From the NCBI GenBank assembly GCA_963971535.1, contig OZ020598.1, forward strand, positions 95,359,315-95,423,314: 64,000 nucleotides of DNA, given 5' to 3'. Numbering within the stretch: position 1 is the stretch's first letter; the number at the start of each line of letters is the position of its first letter. Positions 43,473 to 54,325 of the stretch are shown here, in pieces. Source of the stretch: Notolepis coatsorum. Its lineage: Eukaryota > Chordata > Actinopteri > Aulopiformes > Paralepididae. Made by a program: the position numbers and the translations under genes. The notes under the pieces are model-generated. The model did no database searches. It was given only the letters and a program-made list of their open reading frames with translations, and was not told where the DNA came from.

Positions 43473-45054
43473 CCTATGTTCCCCGCGTTCTATGTTCCCT
43501 GCTTTTTTTTTTTTTTTTTTTCTATGTTCCCCCATCCGCAAAAGGGTTCTATGTTCCCCGGGTCATATGTTCCCCCTATGTTTCCCATGTTCCCCGGTAG
43601 CCGCAAAAGGGTTCTATGTTCCCCGGGTCCTATGTTCCCCCTATGTTTCCACGGTAGCGATAAAGGCTCGCCCCAGGCTCGCCACAGCAGTGGATTTCAA
43701 AGATAGCCACTTTTATAGATAATTCATTTGTATCGCAAAGGAGTCACGGATCTAGTCGGGCCACGTAGCATTATGTCGACAAAAATCAAATACAATAAAC
43801 AGTTGTGTAAAATAAATAATTTAAAACGAAGTTTAGCCTATTAAATCGTTTTATAAGCGTTCAAAGATAGCCACTTTTATAGATAATTCATTTGTATCCC
43901 AACGGAGTCACGGATCTAGTTGGGCCACGTAGCATTATGTAGAGAAATTTTTTTTTATTTAAAAGTTTAAATAAACGCATCACGGATCTGCCCGCAGGAA
44001 TGCCCTACCCAAAGCTGTAAAGGAATGTGAATCACTACCCACTTTCAAAAACACTCAAAGAACACCTACGGGAGACTGCAATTCGAAACTGGCCCCCACA
44101 AATGTCCTAACCCAGTTGTACAGTAAATGACCAAGTATGGCTTTGTCAGTATTCCAATGTACAGTGTACAGTGTCCCCCACCCACCACCTACTCAACCCC
44201 AACCCCACCCACCTCCAATGTACAGTCCCCCGCCCCCCCCCCACCCAACCCCACCGCACCTACCCAACCTCCTCCAATGTACAGTTTCTACATCAAATGT
44301 ATATATACTCTTTTCTGGACACTTTTTGTATCACAAACAGTACTGTATTTGCAAATCTGGTATGTCATAAATGTATAGATGTAGCAGTACTGTCTATTTG
44401 TATGTCATATATGTTATGATGAATTGAAAATGGGGGACCCTGATGTAAACAAGACGAAAGTCTTTCTCTGGTCTGCATCCCCTTAACAATTGTATGTAGT
44501 GGGCTGTACTTTACTGTACCCATTCTGCAATCTGTTAATAAAGTTTTCAATCAATCAATCCCGCACAGTGCAATACTCCAATTCAGCCATTGGCAATTCA
44601 GCCATTGGGTGGGTGGCGCTGCTGACAGTGTGGGGACAGTGCTGGGCTGACGTTCTGCAGATGGATGCTTCTCACACAGACGCAAATAAGAACTAACGCT
44701 TATAAAGCGATTTAATAGGCTAAACTTCGTTTTACATTCTTTATTTTACACTTGTTTATTGTATTTGATTTTTCTCGACATAATGCTACGTGGCCCGACT
44801 AGATCCGTGACTCCGTTGCGATACAAATTAATTATCTATAAAAGTGGCTATCTTTGAAATCCACTGCTGTGGCGAGCCTGGGGCGAGCCTTTATCGCTAC
44901 CGGGGAAACATAGGGGGAACATAGGACCCGGGGAACATAGAACCCTTTTGCGACTACCGGGGAACATAGGACCCGGGGAACATAGGACCCTTTAGCGGAA
45001 GGGGGAACATAGAACCCTTTTTTGAAAAAAATATAAAAAAGCAGGGAACATAGG
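43473..45054. mobile_element. Foldback element with about 390-bp inverted arms
   Basis: The left arm, 43473 to about 43860, and the right arm, about 44693-45054, are reverse complements. The outer part is a run of short words CCTATGTTCCC, GGTTCTATGTTCCCC and GGTCCTATGTTCCCC; the inner part has CGCCACAGCAGTGGATTTCA, GATAGCCACTTTTATAGATA and GGGCCACGTAGCATTATGT. The left arm's inner piece is duplicated again at 43862-43945. A LINE 3' end lies in the loop. No transposase. Class uncertain. Confidence 0.8.
43997..44559 (+). mobile_element. LINE 3' end with (AATC)n tail, second copy
   Basis: It matches 25735-26382: GGAATGCCCTACCCAAAGCT, CGAAACTGGCCCCCACAAAT and TCTGTTAATAAAGTTTTCAA with AATC repeats. 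A CCCGCA duplication flanks it (43991-43996, 44560-44565). It was inserted in the foldback element's loop. Confidence 0.85.
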
Positions 45055-45578
45055 TATGAGCTGGAAAACACTTTTACACACTCTTATCTAGTACAGGTCC
45101 AAAGTTGATAACAATCCCACGAAAAATCTGTGTTTTACACATGTTTTTCTAATGTTTGTATCGGTATGCTTATCCAAAATAGCCGTTCGGTCCAATTCAT
45201 TTTCACGTTGCACGAGTAATTTTCCTTTTTTCTTGTTTATTCTTAGTAAACATCCCTCATGAAAGATACCATCAGCTCCAGAATTGCATTGGCTACAAAA
45301 ACGGTCAATCATTTTCACTGTCAGAGGTGACTGGTTCGATCACCGGGAGGCGAAACCGGACGTGGTCACTTTTCCGAAACTGACGCTCGTTTGCTATTTG
45401 GTCTAATAACCCGAGATTTGAAGCACATAATAGGTTGAGGAGGGTGTCAATCAAACGGCTGCCATTTTAGTTTTCAAACGATGTGTTGGTTGATCGACAT
45501 CAATAACACAGCCTGAAGCCGACAGACGAGGGACAATGTGCTGCGACATGCGGTGGCCCCCCGACAGGCCCCCTAAGC
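45055..45578. other. Unassigned stretch with a short Cys-containing frame
   Basis: A 76-codon minus-strand frame (45318-45088) reads MKMIDRFCSQCNSGADGIFH and later KTCVKHRF. It is not recognised and may be chance. Confidence 0.25.
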
Positions 45579-46504
45579 TTAACACTTTGGATGCCACGGA
45601 CGACATAACACGTGTTAGCAGTCCGCCCCCTGAATGCCCAGCACGACAATTAGCGTGAATTTTTTTTATTAGCGATCTGAAGTCATATTTCATCAACCGA
45701 GTCTACCGTTGGGAAACCAGCCCCATCAGGCGCTCAAATGTGAAAAAAGCGCCCCCTATCATCTCCCAGATGGTAATGCACCCTTTTGGAATGGACTCAA
45801 TGAAAATGGATGAGAAAAAAAACTTCCGGAATCCACATTTTACTTCTCACGCATGTACCCCGAGCCGCTCGGAGTCATTGTGGACCATCAGAACAGCGTG
45901 TAATATGTCTTTACAGTACGTAGCATTGGATCAATAAAAGGATAGATTTTTGGAATGGCGATCAGGAATTGGAATAATTTTTTTGGATACCATCTGATCT
46001 CAGGTAAGGAATCTATTTTACCAGTCTTAGGATAATCAGACCTGTTTTCACTGAGATATAAGCTTTACCCCTATGTGTGATATGGCTGTTTGGATGTGCG
46101 AGCGATCAGGAACTAAGAGAATCGATGTTCAGCTCGCGGCACCAGCGTGCATACGTACACATATACTATCGATAATCTAGTGTTTATTTGAAAATTATTA
46201 ATAAATAGGCAGAAAAATGACCGTTCTAGAATATTCCAATACAGGGCGTTTATCACGGAATCTTTTTATTTTCCTTGAAAACTAGGGCTTTTCAAAATGC
46301 TATAAAATGGAAATGAACCGATAAAAAAACAATCCGCTTCGACAATGTTGACTGGAAAATGAGTCATTGATAAGCGACGGGCAGATTAGACACATAGCCA
46401 TAATTTAAAACATAGATTAGGCGATATTAACGCTAACATTGAAGTGGATGGTGGGCATTCAAGCACTAAATCGTGCGCCCCCTGCTGGGCACTGAAAGTG
46501 TTAA
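45579..46504 (+). mobile_element. piggyBac-like element (group B), most complete copy
   Basis: The ends are TTAACACTTTGGATGCCACG and, reverse-complemented, TTAACACTTTCAGTGCCCAG, with TTAA at 45579-45582 and 46501-46504; 926 bp with no insertion. Landmarks: GAATGGACTCAATGAAAATG (45787), a donor-like CTCAGGTAAGGAATC (46009), ATCTAGTGTTTATTTGAAAA (46176) and GCGACGGGCAGATTAGACAC (46374). No transposase gene. Confidence 0.87.
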
Positions 46505-47716
46505 GAGTTAATGTATAGGGCGGTCAGGTGGCGTAGCGGAGATTGCGTTCGTCACCAACGCAGGATACGCTGGATTCGCCTGTTCGAATCCAGCTCCCGG
46601 CGTTGTCACCAGCTTGGCTGGCCGTTCACACTAATACAATTGGCAGTATTAGAGGGTGGGAAAGCTGGAGGGGTGGGTCCGGGTCGTTGTAAACAGCGAC
46701 TCCTACAGTTCGGTCGGGACGCCTGCTCAGCGCGGATAGGATCTAAGGGGGGTAGTGTGATCCTTCCACACGTTACACCCTCTCAGTGAGAGTCCGCACT
46801 GCCAGGTGAAAAGAAGCGGTTGATTGGCTAGACGTGTGTCGGAGGAAGCACGTGATAGCCTCCACTCTCCCAGACCGACTGTGGGGGGTATGTGCGCAGC
46901 GACCAGGAAGGGCAGTGTTCGAATTATGAGGGGGCCAATGGGGGCTCAGCCCCCATAGCTATAGTCTGAGCCCCCATAGTCGAGACCCCCTGTGGGGGTC
47001 TCTCAAAAAAATTATATAATATTTTTTTTTATTTTTTTTTGTACGAATTATTATTTATGTTACCTAAATAAATTGTTAATAGATCATATTTTTATTTTCA
47101 GTTTTTAAAAGAACAGAGTAATTAATGTTGTGGAATAGGCTACATTTCACCTCCAAGCCGCTATGCGTCGCCCATGAGCGTCGCCCATGAGTTTAACGCT
47201 ACTCCAACCTAGTGAAGAAGAAGCAGACAATTTGTCCCTCGGAAATAGAGTAAATGTATGTATGTAACACAACAACTATACATATATAAATAAACAATAA
47301 ACCTCAAATGTGCAGACAGACGGAACCGAAGAGAGAACGAGTGAAGAGGAAAAACTCAGCTGCAGGGAGCGGGCGTGATGGGTCTTCTGGATTCTGGACT
47401 GACATGAGACACTTTAGAGCTGTAGGAGGAAAAACTGAGGAAGTTGTTGTTACTGTTGTTTACTTGATGTAATGTTGCTGCTTATTTGGTAACATGCTGC
47501 TGGTATTTTGATCATTGTATAGTTTTTGCATTTTGACAGATTTGTGGGAGAAAGTGTTAAGAAAAACGTAATAATTGCCACTTGAGATGATGCAATCTAT
47601 AGCTTGATGTAATGGCTTCTGATAATGCAGAGCTCTAATTGCAGATGTTGTTATTACTCTCGTGGTCTGAGATAGAAAAGGCATCAACCCCTGGCTGCCT
47701 GTGTGACACTTTAAGT

Positions 47717-48634
47717 CAGTGGTCACCAACCCGTCGATCTTGATCGACTGGTCGATCTTTGAGACTGTCCCTGTAGATCTTTCCATGAAAAAAAAAAAAA
47801 ATTAATCTTACCCTGAGAGTCCACATTAAAGGTTCTACTTTTGTTTTGATGTGAAAAGTGATGCTGCACTTAGCACTGACTGAGAAAGTACACATGCAGT
47901 TCTACTTTTGTTTTGATGTGAAAATTATGCTGCACTTAGCACTGACTGCACTTAGCACTGACTGCACTTAGCACTGACTGAGAAAGTACACATTACAGTT
48001 CTACTTTTGTTTTGATGTGAAAAGTGATGCTGCACTTAGCACTGACTGAGAAAGTACACATTACAGTTCTACTTTATAAAATGCTAATTGTAAATATGTT
48101 TGTCAATGTTAATAATATGAGAAAGTCCACATTACAGTTCTACTTTTGTTCTGATGTGAAAAGTGATGCTGCACTTAGCACTGACTGCACTTAGCACTGA
48201 CTGAGAAAGTACACATTACAGTTCTACTTTATAAAATGCTAATTGTAAATATGTTTGTCAATGTTAATAATATGAGAAAGTCCACATTACAGTTCTACTT
48301 TTGTTTTGATGTGAAAAGTGATGCTGCATAAGATGACTGCACTTAGCACTGACTGAGAAAGTCCACATTACAGTTCTACTTTTGTTTTGATGTGAAAAGT
48401 GATGCTGCATAAGATGACTGCACTTAGCACTGACTGAGAAAGTACATAATAGTTCTACTTTGACGTTTTAATGTTGGACCAAAGCATTGCATGTAATTAG
48501 AATACAGGCAAATAAAAGTAATTTAGTTTAAAGTACAATCTTGGCTGTCTTTTTCTCTCAACGCTTCAATAGGTAGATCTTGCCTTCACCAAAAAAAAAA
48601 GTGATCTTGGGCTTAAAAAGGTTGGTGACCACTG
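47717..48634. mobile_element. hAT MITE, 918 bp, nested in the larger hAT element
   Basis: The termini CAGTGGTCACCAACCCGTCG and, reverse-complemented, CAGTGGTCACCAACCTTTTT, with exact 8-bp duplication CTTTAAGT (47709-47716, 48635-48642). The middle (about 47835-48455) is an irregular tandem array of units such as GCACTTAGCACTGACTGAGA and CAGTTCTACTTTTGTTTTGA. Confidence 0.92.
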
Positions 48635-48653
48635 CTTTAAGTCATCATGATGT

Positions 48654-48775
48654 GGCGGCTGTAGCTCAGGAGGTAGAGCTATAGTCGTCACTACTCACTT
48701 TGGATAAAAGAGGTCAGTGGCTCGAATCCCGGCTCTTCCGGTCTGCATGTCGGCGACGTGCTGCAGTAGTTACTT
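48654..48775 (+). mobile_element. tRNA-derived SINE head fragment
   Basis: GGCGGCTGTAGCTCAGGAGG (A box region) and GGCTCGAATCCCGGCTCTTC (B box region), followed by GTCTGCATGTCGGCGACGTG, are of the kind seen in common fish SINEs. The remainder is lost or diverged. Not a tRNA gene. Confidence 0.7.
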
Positions 48776-50227
48776 TTCTTCTCGTTGTTCTAAGAAGATG
48801 CTGCTACTTCTAATTTATTTTTCATTCAGTTCTCTTGATTACCTGTGCACATTTGTTTATAACATTATTTATTTTGATTTATACAAGTATTTATTTTATG
48901 TTCATTTTATTATCAGATGATAATGTTACTTACTGATTCCTGATAAATGCTGCTGTTGTGCCATACAACTATTTATTTTCCATTCGATTATTTTGTTAGT
49001 TTTTGATTTATAAGTGCAGAGACAAATACATGTTAATTCAAATTCATAAATTTGGTCTCATTTTTCAAATTAACTTGTTGTATTTTATAAGGTGCAAAAT
49101 GCAAATAAGTAAATATGGCATTATATATCAGAGGTGAGTAAGAAAATGAACAAATATTGATTGTTAAGAATGAGACTGAATAATGACATCACACAATAGT
49201 CTAATGATTAGACTGTTGTGTGATGTCATTATTACTTAGTATTAGACTAATCCTAATGAGATATTCCTCTAAATATGACTTCGAAAACAGCCACAATTTC
49301 AGGAAAAAAATTGTAAAAAAAAGAAAAAAAATTCAGGTGGCCCCCATAGCTCTCAGATGATAATTCGAACCCTGAGGAAGGGGATTGGGAATTGGCATAA
49401 CGACTAACATTGGGATGGGAGAAAATCGGAGGAAAAAGGAGGGGGATAAAAGATAAAAAAATCAATAAAAAATAAAAGAGTTAATGTATAGGAGGGAGGA
49501 CTCGGAGTGTGGCAGCGCCGAGCTGAGAGCAGTGACAACAACAGTGTCCCGCTGCAGACCGTCAGCAGTGTCGGTAGTGTCCCTTTGCAGGCCGTCGGCA
49601 GTGTAGACGGTGTCCCTCTGCAGACCGTCAGCAGTGTAAACAGTGTCCCTTTGCAGACCGTCAGTAGCGCAGCAGATAGTATCCAGCTGCAGGGCCACAG
49701 AACCGGTGTAGCAGGTACGGAGCAGAGCCTTGGTACAGAGGAGGGAGGAGTGAGGGAAGCTGCCCCCCCCTCAACTAGTGGCGACTGTGGGGTAACAGGG
49801 GGTGGTGCGGGTGGTGCAGGTACAGAGGAGGGAGGGGTGGGAGACGCCGTGGTTGTGTAGGTACGAAGGTGGGAATCAGAGATGCTGCCCCCCCTTCAAC
49901 AAGTGGCGAATTAACAGGGGAGAGCAGAGTTTTTTTTGTCCCCCCAAGCCCAACACCGCGTCAGGGTAAAAAAAGGAATAAAAAAAATATGACAAGTGAA
50001 GTAATAGGGGAAAAGCTGAATGTGGTGGACAATGTAAACAGTCAGACAGTGTATGGCGTGGTTGGAAGTGATGGAGGGGTGGGCTCTCAGGATAAGGAAG
50101 GAGTGACAAGTTTGGTCAAAGAGAGTCAGGAGGGTGTAGAAGACACAGGTTCCTCTCAGTCCAGCATGGACGAGGATGAGGTTGAAAAACAATGGGGTGA
50201 GGTTGAAAAACAATGGGGGGATGACAT

Positions 50228-52375
50228 AAATCAAATCAAATAAAATGTATAGGGCCCGACAACACACGTTAATGTCCCCATGGGCCGTACAGGTCTTCTT
50301 TAAACAAGTCAAGAAGAAAACATAATAATAAGTCAAGAACAGAACAAGAACACCATAAGGTCCAAACATTTTTAGATGAATGCAAATAAAAGAAAGAATG
50401 CAAGCACTCCCAGACATACCCCACGCGAAGGTAAGGAAAAACTCACTAAAACCTAACAATAGGGAAAAAAGCTCCACAGGCAGTGTGGAGGAGAGAAACC
50501 TTAGAAGGGCCATTCAAGGGGGGATCTCCCTTCTTAGATGTTGGTGATAATAGTGTTGCAGACGGACAGTTGGTAAGCATGCACTCATGTGTGTGGTGAA
50601 ACACAGATGAGTGCATGCAATAGCAACTGTACATTTTGAAAGATTAAAGATAGAGCTAATAGCGATAGCAACTGAACATTTTGAAAGATTAAAGATAGAG
50701 TTGATAGCGGATCTATTTGAGGCACAGGGGCGGCGCAAAGAGGGTCACGTCCTCCCCGTCTTAGTCACGGGACATTCAACACTCCGGTCGTTGCTCAGGG
50801 ACAGCCGGAGACAGGGAGATAGGGGGTGGCGCAGGGAGGGTCGCGAACTCCCCGACATCATCGCGGGACATCCGGCACTCCGGTCACCACTACGAGACCT
50901 TCGGAGACAGGGGGGCACGCAGAGGGGGTCGCAATCTCCCGGCCTTCGTCACGGGACGTCCAACACTCCGGTCAACACTCCAGGACAGCAAGTCATAGGG
51001 AGACGGGACAGGCGTTAGACAGCTCATGAGATTGTAGTAGGCGGACATAGCAATAGATACAAGTGGTAGGCATATATGTGAATGGAGTAGATATATGAAG
51101 TAAGCGTATTATGTGAATAGAATAGAAGTACTTAACCCAGCAATGAAACTGCGTTGACTGTTAATCTGTTAACAGTCTGTTAATACTGTTAATCAGTTGA
51201 CAGGACCGCGGACAGACGGCGGTGAATAACTGATCCAAGGCCTCGGAGGTGCATGTAGAGCAGTCACCACAATCTTGGCCAAGACCCCGAGGCATCCATC
51301 ACCTTAGTCAGCGCCAGGAGACGGGCACTCAGAGAGGAGGGGGGGGGGAGGGAGGGGGGGGGGGAAGAGTTAGAGAGTTCCCATGTTTGTGGTGCTGCAA
51401 AGGAGCAGACATGTAGTACCCTGTAGTGCCATGTAGTACCCTGTAGTGCCATGTAGTACCCTATAGTACCCCGTAGTGCCATGTAGTACCCCGTAGTACC
51501 CTGTAGTACCCTGTAGTGCCATGTAGTACCCTGTAGTGTCCTGTGGTACCATGTAGTACCCTGTAGTGCCATGTAGTGCCATGTAGAGCCATGTAGAGCC
51601 ATGTAGTACCCTGTAGTGCCATGCAGTACCATGTAGTACTCTGTGGTACCATGTAGTACCCTGTACCCTAACTAAACTACCCTATAGTAAACTACCCAGT
51701 GGTACCATGTAGTACCTTGTACCATAACTAAACTACACAGATTAATCTAAAGGTCAGTCCCCGACCAGGTGAGATCAAGGTAGGTTGAAGGAGAGAGAGA
51801 AAAGATGAGTCTTAAGCAGGGATTTAAAAGCTTCGACAGAGAAGGCGCCCCTGATGACGGCAGGTAATTTGTTCCACAGGTAGGGAGCGCGGTAGACAAA
51901 GGCTCTGTGGCCGGCGGATTTCTTTTTAACCCTAGGGGTCGATAGAAGCCCCGCATTTTGTGAGTGCAGAGCACGAGCGGGCGAGTATCGGGAGATGAGA
52001 TCGGATAGATAGAGCGGTGCAAGCCCATTTAAAATTTTGTAGGTGAGGAGTAGCACTTTAAAGTCAGAACGGGCTTGGATAGGAAGCCAATGTAGGGCGG
52101 ACAAAACTGGTGTGATGTGATAACATTTTCTAGTTCTAGTTAGTATCCGTGCAGCCGCATTTTGCACGAGTTGAAGATTTTTGATGCTTGAATTAGGTAG
52201 GCCTGAAAAAAGTGCATTACAGTAGTCCAGACGTGATGAGACAAAAGCATGAATCAGGGTTTCAGCATCAGCCAGAGTTAAAATGGGGCGTATTTTTGCG
52301 ATATTACGAAGATGGAAGAATGCAATTTTGGTGACATTTTTTATATGTGCATTAAATGAGAGGGAGGAATAAAAA
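50228..52375 (-). mobile_element. L2-type LINE, antisense, inserted in the Tx1-type element
   Basis: The minus-strand translation reads KIAFFHLRNIAKIRPILTLA, FVSSRLDYCNALFSGLPN and QNAAARILTRTRKCYHITPV to LKTHLFSLSFNLP stop near 51775. A long 3' UTR follows down to the (AAATC)n tail at 50228. The target duplication ATGACAT is at 50221-50227 and 52376-52382. The UTR holds a minisatellite (51410-51740) and GC-rich GGACA/CACTCCGG repeats (50740-51000). Confidence 0.88.
51410..51740. repeat. Short-period minisatellite in the L2 3' UTR
   Basis: Variants of the 10-bp words CATGTAGTAC, CCTGTAGTGC and CCATGTAGTA, about 30 copies, grading into CCTGTACCCTAACTAAACTA repeats. Open frames on the minus strand (YMALQGTTGYY and so on) are artefacts. 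Confidence 0.9.
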
Positions 52376-53230
52376 ATGACATCTCAAGTGTTGAGGAAGA
52401 TGAGTTCCCAAATGCTTCTCAAGTGTCTGATTCACAATGGAAAACATTTTATGCAGTCAGGCAGATACAGAAGTTCCTGCACACAAAAAAATATTTGAGA
52501 AGTGTCAAAGTGGAAGATTTTTTTGAAGATTTAGAGATGTTTATTTTTTCAGCAAGGACTCAAATGAGGTTGAAGAACAATGGGGGGTACACTTCCCAGG
52601 AAGTTTTTAGACTGAGAAAAATTGTGCAGAAGCTCAGAAAACTGGATAATATAATGTTACCATGATAATGGAGCTTCTGATGTGTGGAGCCTGGCTGGAC
52701 ATTCAGGAAGGGAGTAGACCTGGGCTTGGACAGTGTCTGCAAGCAGTTGGGACAATGACACTGAAAGATGTTGTGAATGTAGCCGGGTCAGAGGAAGTGG
52801 CTTCTTTATTGGGGCTGAGGACGGCCTGTCACAACAGGGTCTGTCTGGACGATTGGACTGAAGCGTGGAGCGTCGGGGAACAATACCTGTTGCAGGATTA
52901 TTTCGGTGGAACGGAAGGTCCTGATGAAAGGGATCTTTTTTTTCATGCGCTGGATATAAAAACTGACACAAATGGACTGACGGGACCCTTTTGGGTTGCT
53001 CATATGTTGTTCTTGATGACATAATATTATGTGTTGAATGGAAGTATGGATACTTTTTTTGTTTGGGTGGAGCTTCAATGTTTTTTTTTATTGTGAGATC
53101 TCATGTGGTTTTAAGTGTGATGGGGACACATGTTGCCCGATATAATGTGTAGTTAGTTATTTAATTGTATTGACATACACATTGTACATTGTAATGAGAA
53201 TTATGTAAATAAATGTTTTTCTAAAATCAA

Positions 53231-53375
<145 letters not shown>

Positions 53376-53485
53376 CACACACACAAACTCAAAGCACATA
53401 TCTGTCATCGTTAGACATTATAGCCCCACACTGTACACAACCTTGCTTCTTCTGCATAATCCTGAACCCCAAATCACTTCATCTC

Positions 53486-53486
<1 letters not shown>

Positions 53487-53562
<76 letters not shown>

Positions 53563-53580
53563 ACACACACACACACACAT
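53487..53580. repeat. (CA)n microsatellite
   Basis: About 94 bp of CA with single interruptions. The flanks (GCCCCACACTGTA at 53424 and 53640) occur on both sides, suggesting a local duplication around the two microsatellites. Confidence 0.95.
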
Positions 53581-54325
53581 ACACAAACGCACAAATGCAC
53601 ATGTGCACAAGCACACGTCTGTCATTGTTAGTAATTATAGCCCCACACTGTAGAACAAGCTTTATAAATCAGGCCCCATACTGTAACATGGGCCTAATCA
53701 TAAATTACCTTTCATCTGTTCTTTTATATGCATAGTCCTGACAATCCAATGTCAGTTTAGCAGGATGTGAAATACACCCTTACTTCCTGTCTTTCATTAT
53801 TCATGTCTTCCTGATGGATGAGGGAGAGAGACAGAAAGAAAGATAGATAGAGAGGAATGGTGGAGAGGGCAGGCGGACATGAAGAGAAGGGGAGAGGGGG
53901 GTAGAGAGAGAGAGAGAGAGGGAGGTGTCGAGAGAGAGAGAGGAAGGTGTTGAGAGAGAGAAGGGTAGAGAGTTAGACTAGGCAGAATTTCAGAAAATGT
54001 GCTTGTATAAAGTGCTGAAGGCATTTCGTGTTTATTTTTGGTACACAACATTTCTAGGGGTATTAAGGGGTGCTGAATCCAAATCTGCTGTATACCAAGC
54101 TCAAAAATGTCAAATAAGGCCTCAAAATTGAGAAATCCAACATGGCCGCCAGCACCAGGCCCTCTCTCCACAAAAACAGGTGCTAAACCCACAGTTTTTA
54201 TTCTACTGACATGAAAGTTTGCACAGAACATCTGCACCTATGGAGGAAGAAAGTAGGAATATAGCTGGGGTGCAACCATGAGTAACAAGGGTGGTTTTGA
54301 CTGTCTAACTGTAATCTTTGTATAG

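Larger units (their letters stand above)
46913..49373. mobile_element. hAT element, 2.46 kb, inserted in SINE copy 2
   Basis: The termini CAGTGTTCGAATTATGAGG and, reverse-complemented, CAGGGTTCGAATTATCATC are flanked by the 8-bp duplication AGGAAGGG (46905-46912, 49374-49381). The subterminal part has paired GGGGGCTCAGCCCCC words. No transposase seen. A second hAT element and a SINE head are inside. Confidence 0.88.
46518..49475 (+). mobile_element. tRNA-derived SINE, copy 2, split by an hAT element
   Basis: The head GGGCGGTCAGGTGGCGTAGC, the B-box region TGTTCGAATCCAGC and the body (CAATTGGCAGTATTAG, GCGACTCCTACAGTTCGG) run to 46912; the tail part GGGGATTGGGAATTGGCATA to GGGATGGGAGAAAATC is at 49374-49475. 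A long target duplication AGAGTTAATGTATA flanks it (46504-46517, 49477-49490). The gap is the hAT insertion at 46913-49373. Confidence 0.9.
49491..53228 (+). mobile_element. Tx1-type LINE deletion derivative
   Basis: The ORF1-like part starts about 49507 with a repeated VPLQTVSSV segment and continues (MTSEVIGEKLNVVDNVNSQT) to 50220, resumes after an L2 insertion at 52376 and ends in the ORF1 C-terminal motif SVKVEDFFEDLEMF ... SQEVFRLRKIVQKLRKL at 52665. Just 3' (52662-53024) lies a frame like the very end of a Tx1 ORF2 (QAVGTMTLKDVVNVAG, then SLLGLRTACHNRVCLDDWTE), then a 3' UTR ending AATAAATGTTTTTCTAAAAT. Endonuclease and RT are missing. ORF1 has frame breaks. Family call from memory of Tx1-like fish elements. 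Confidence 0.65.

Noticed and set aside
51264-51652. Repetitive Tyr/Gly/Thr frames on the minus strand
   Set aside because: Products of the CATGTAGTAC minisatellite in an L2 3' UTR.
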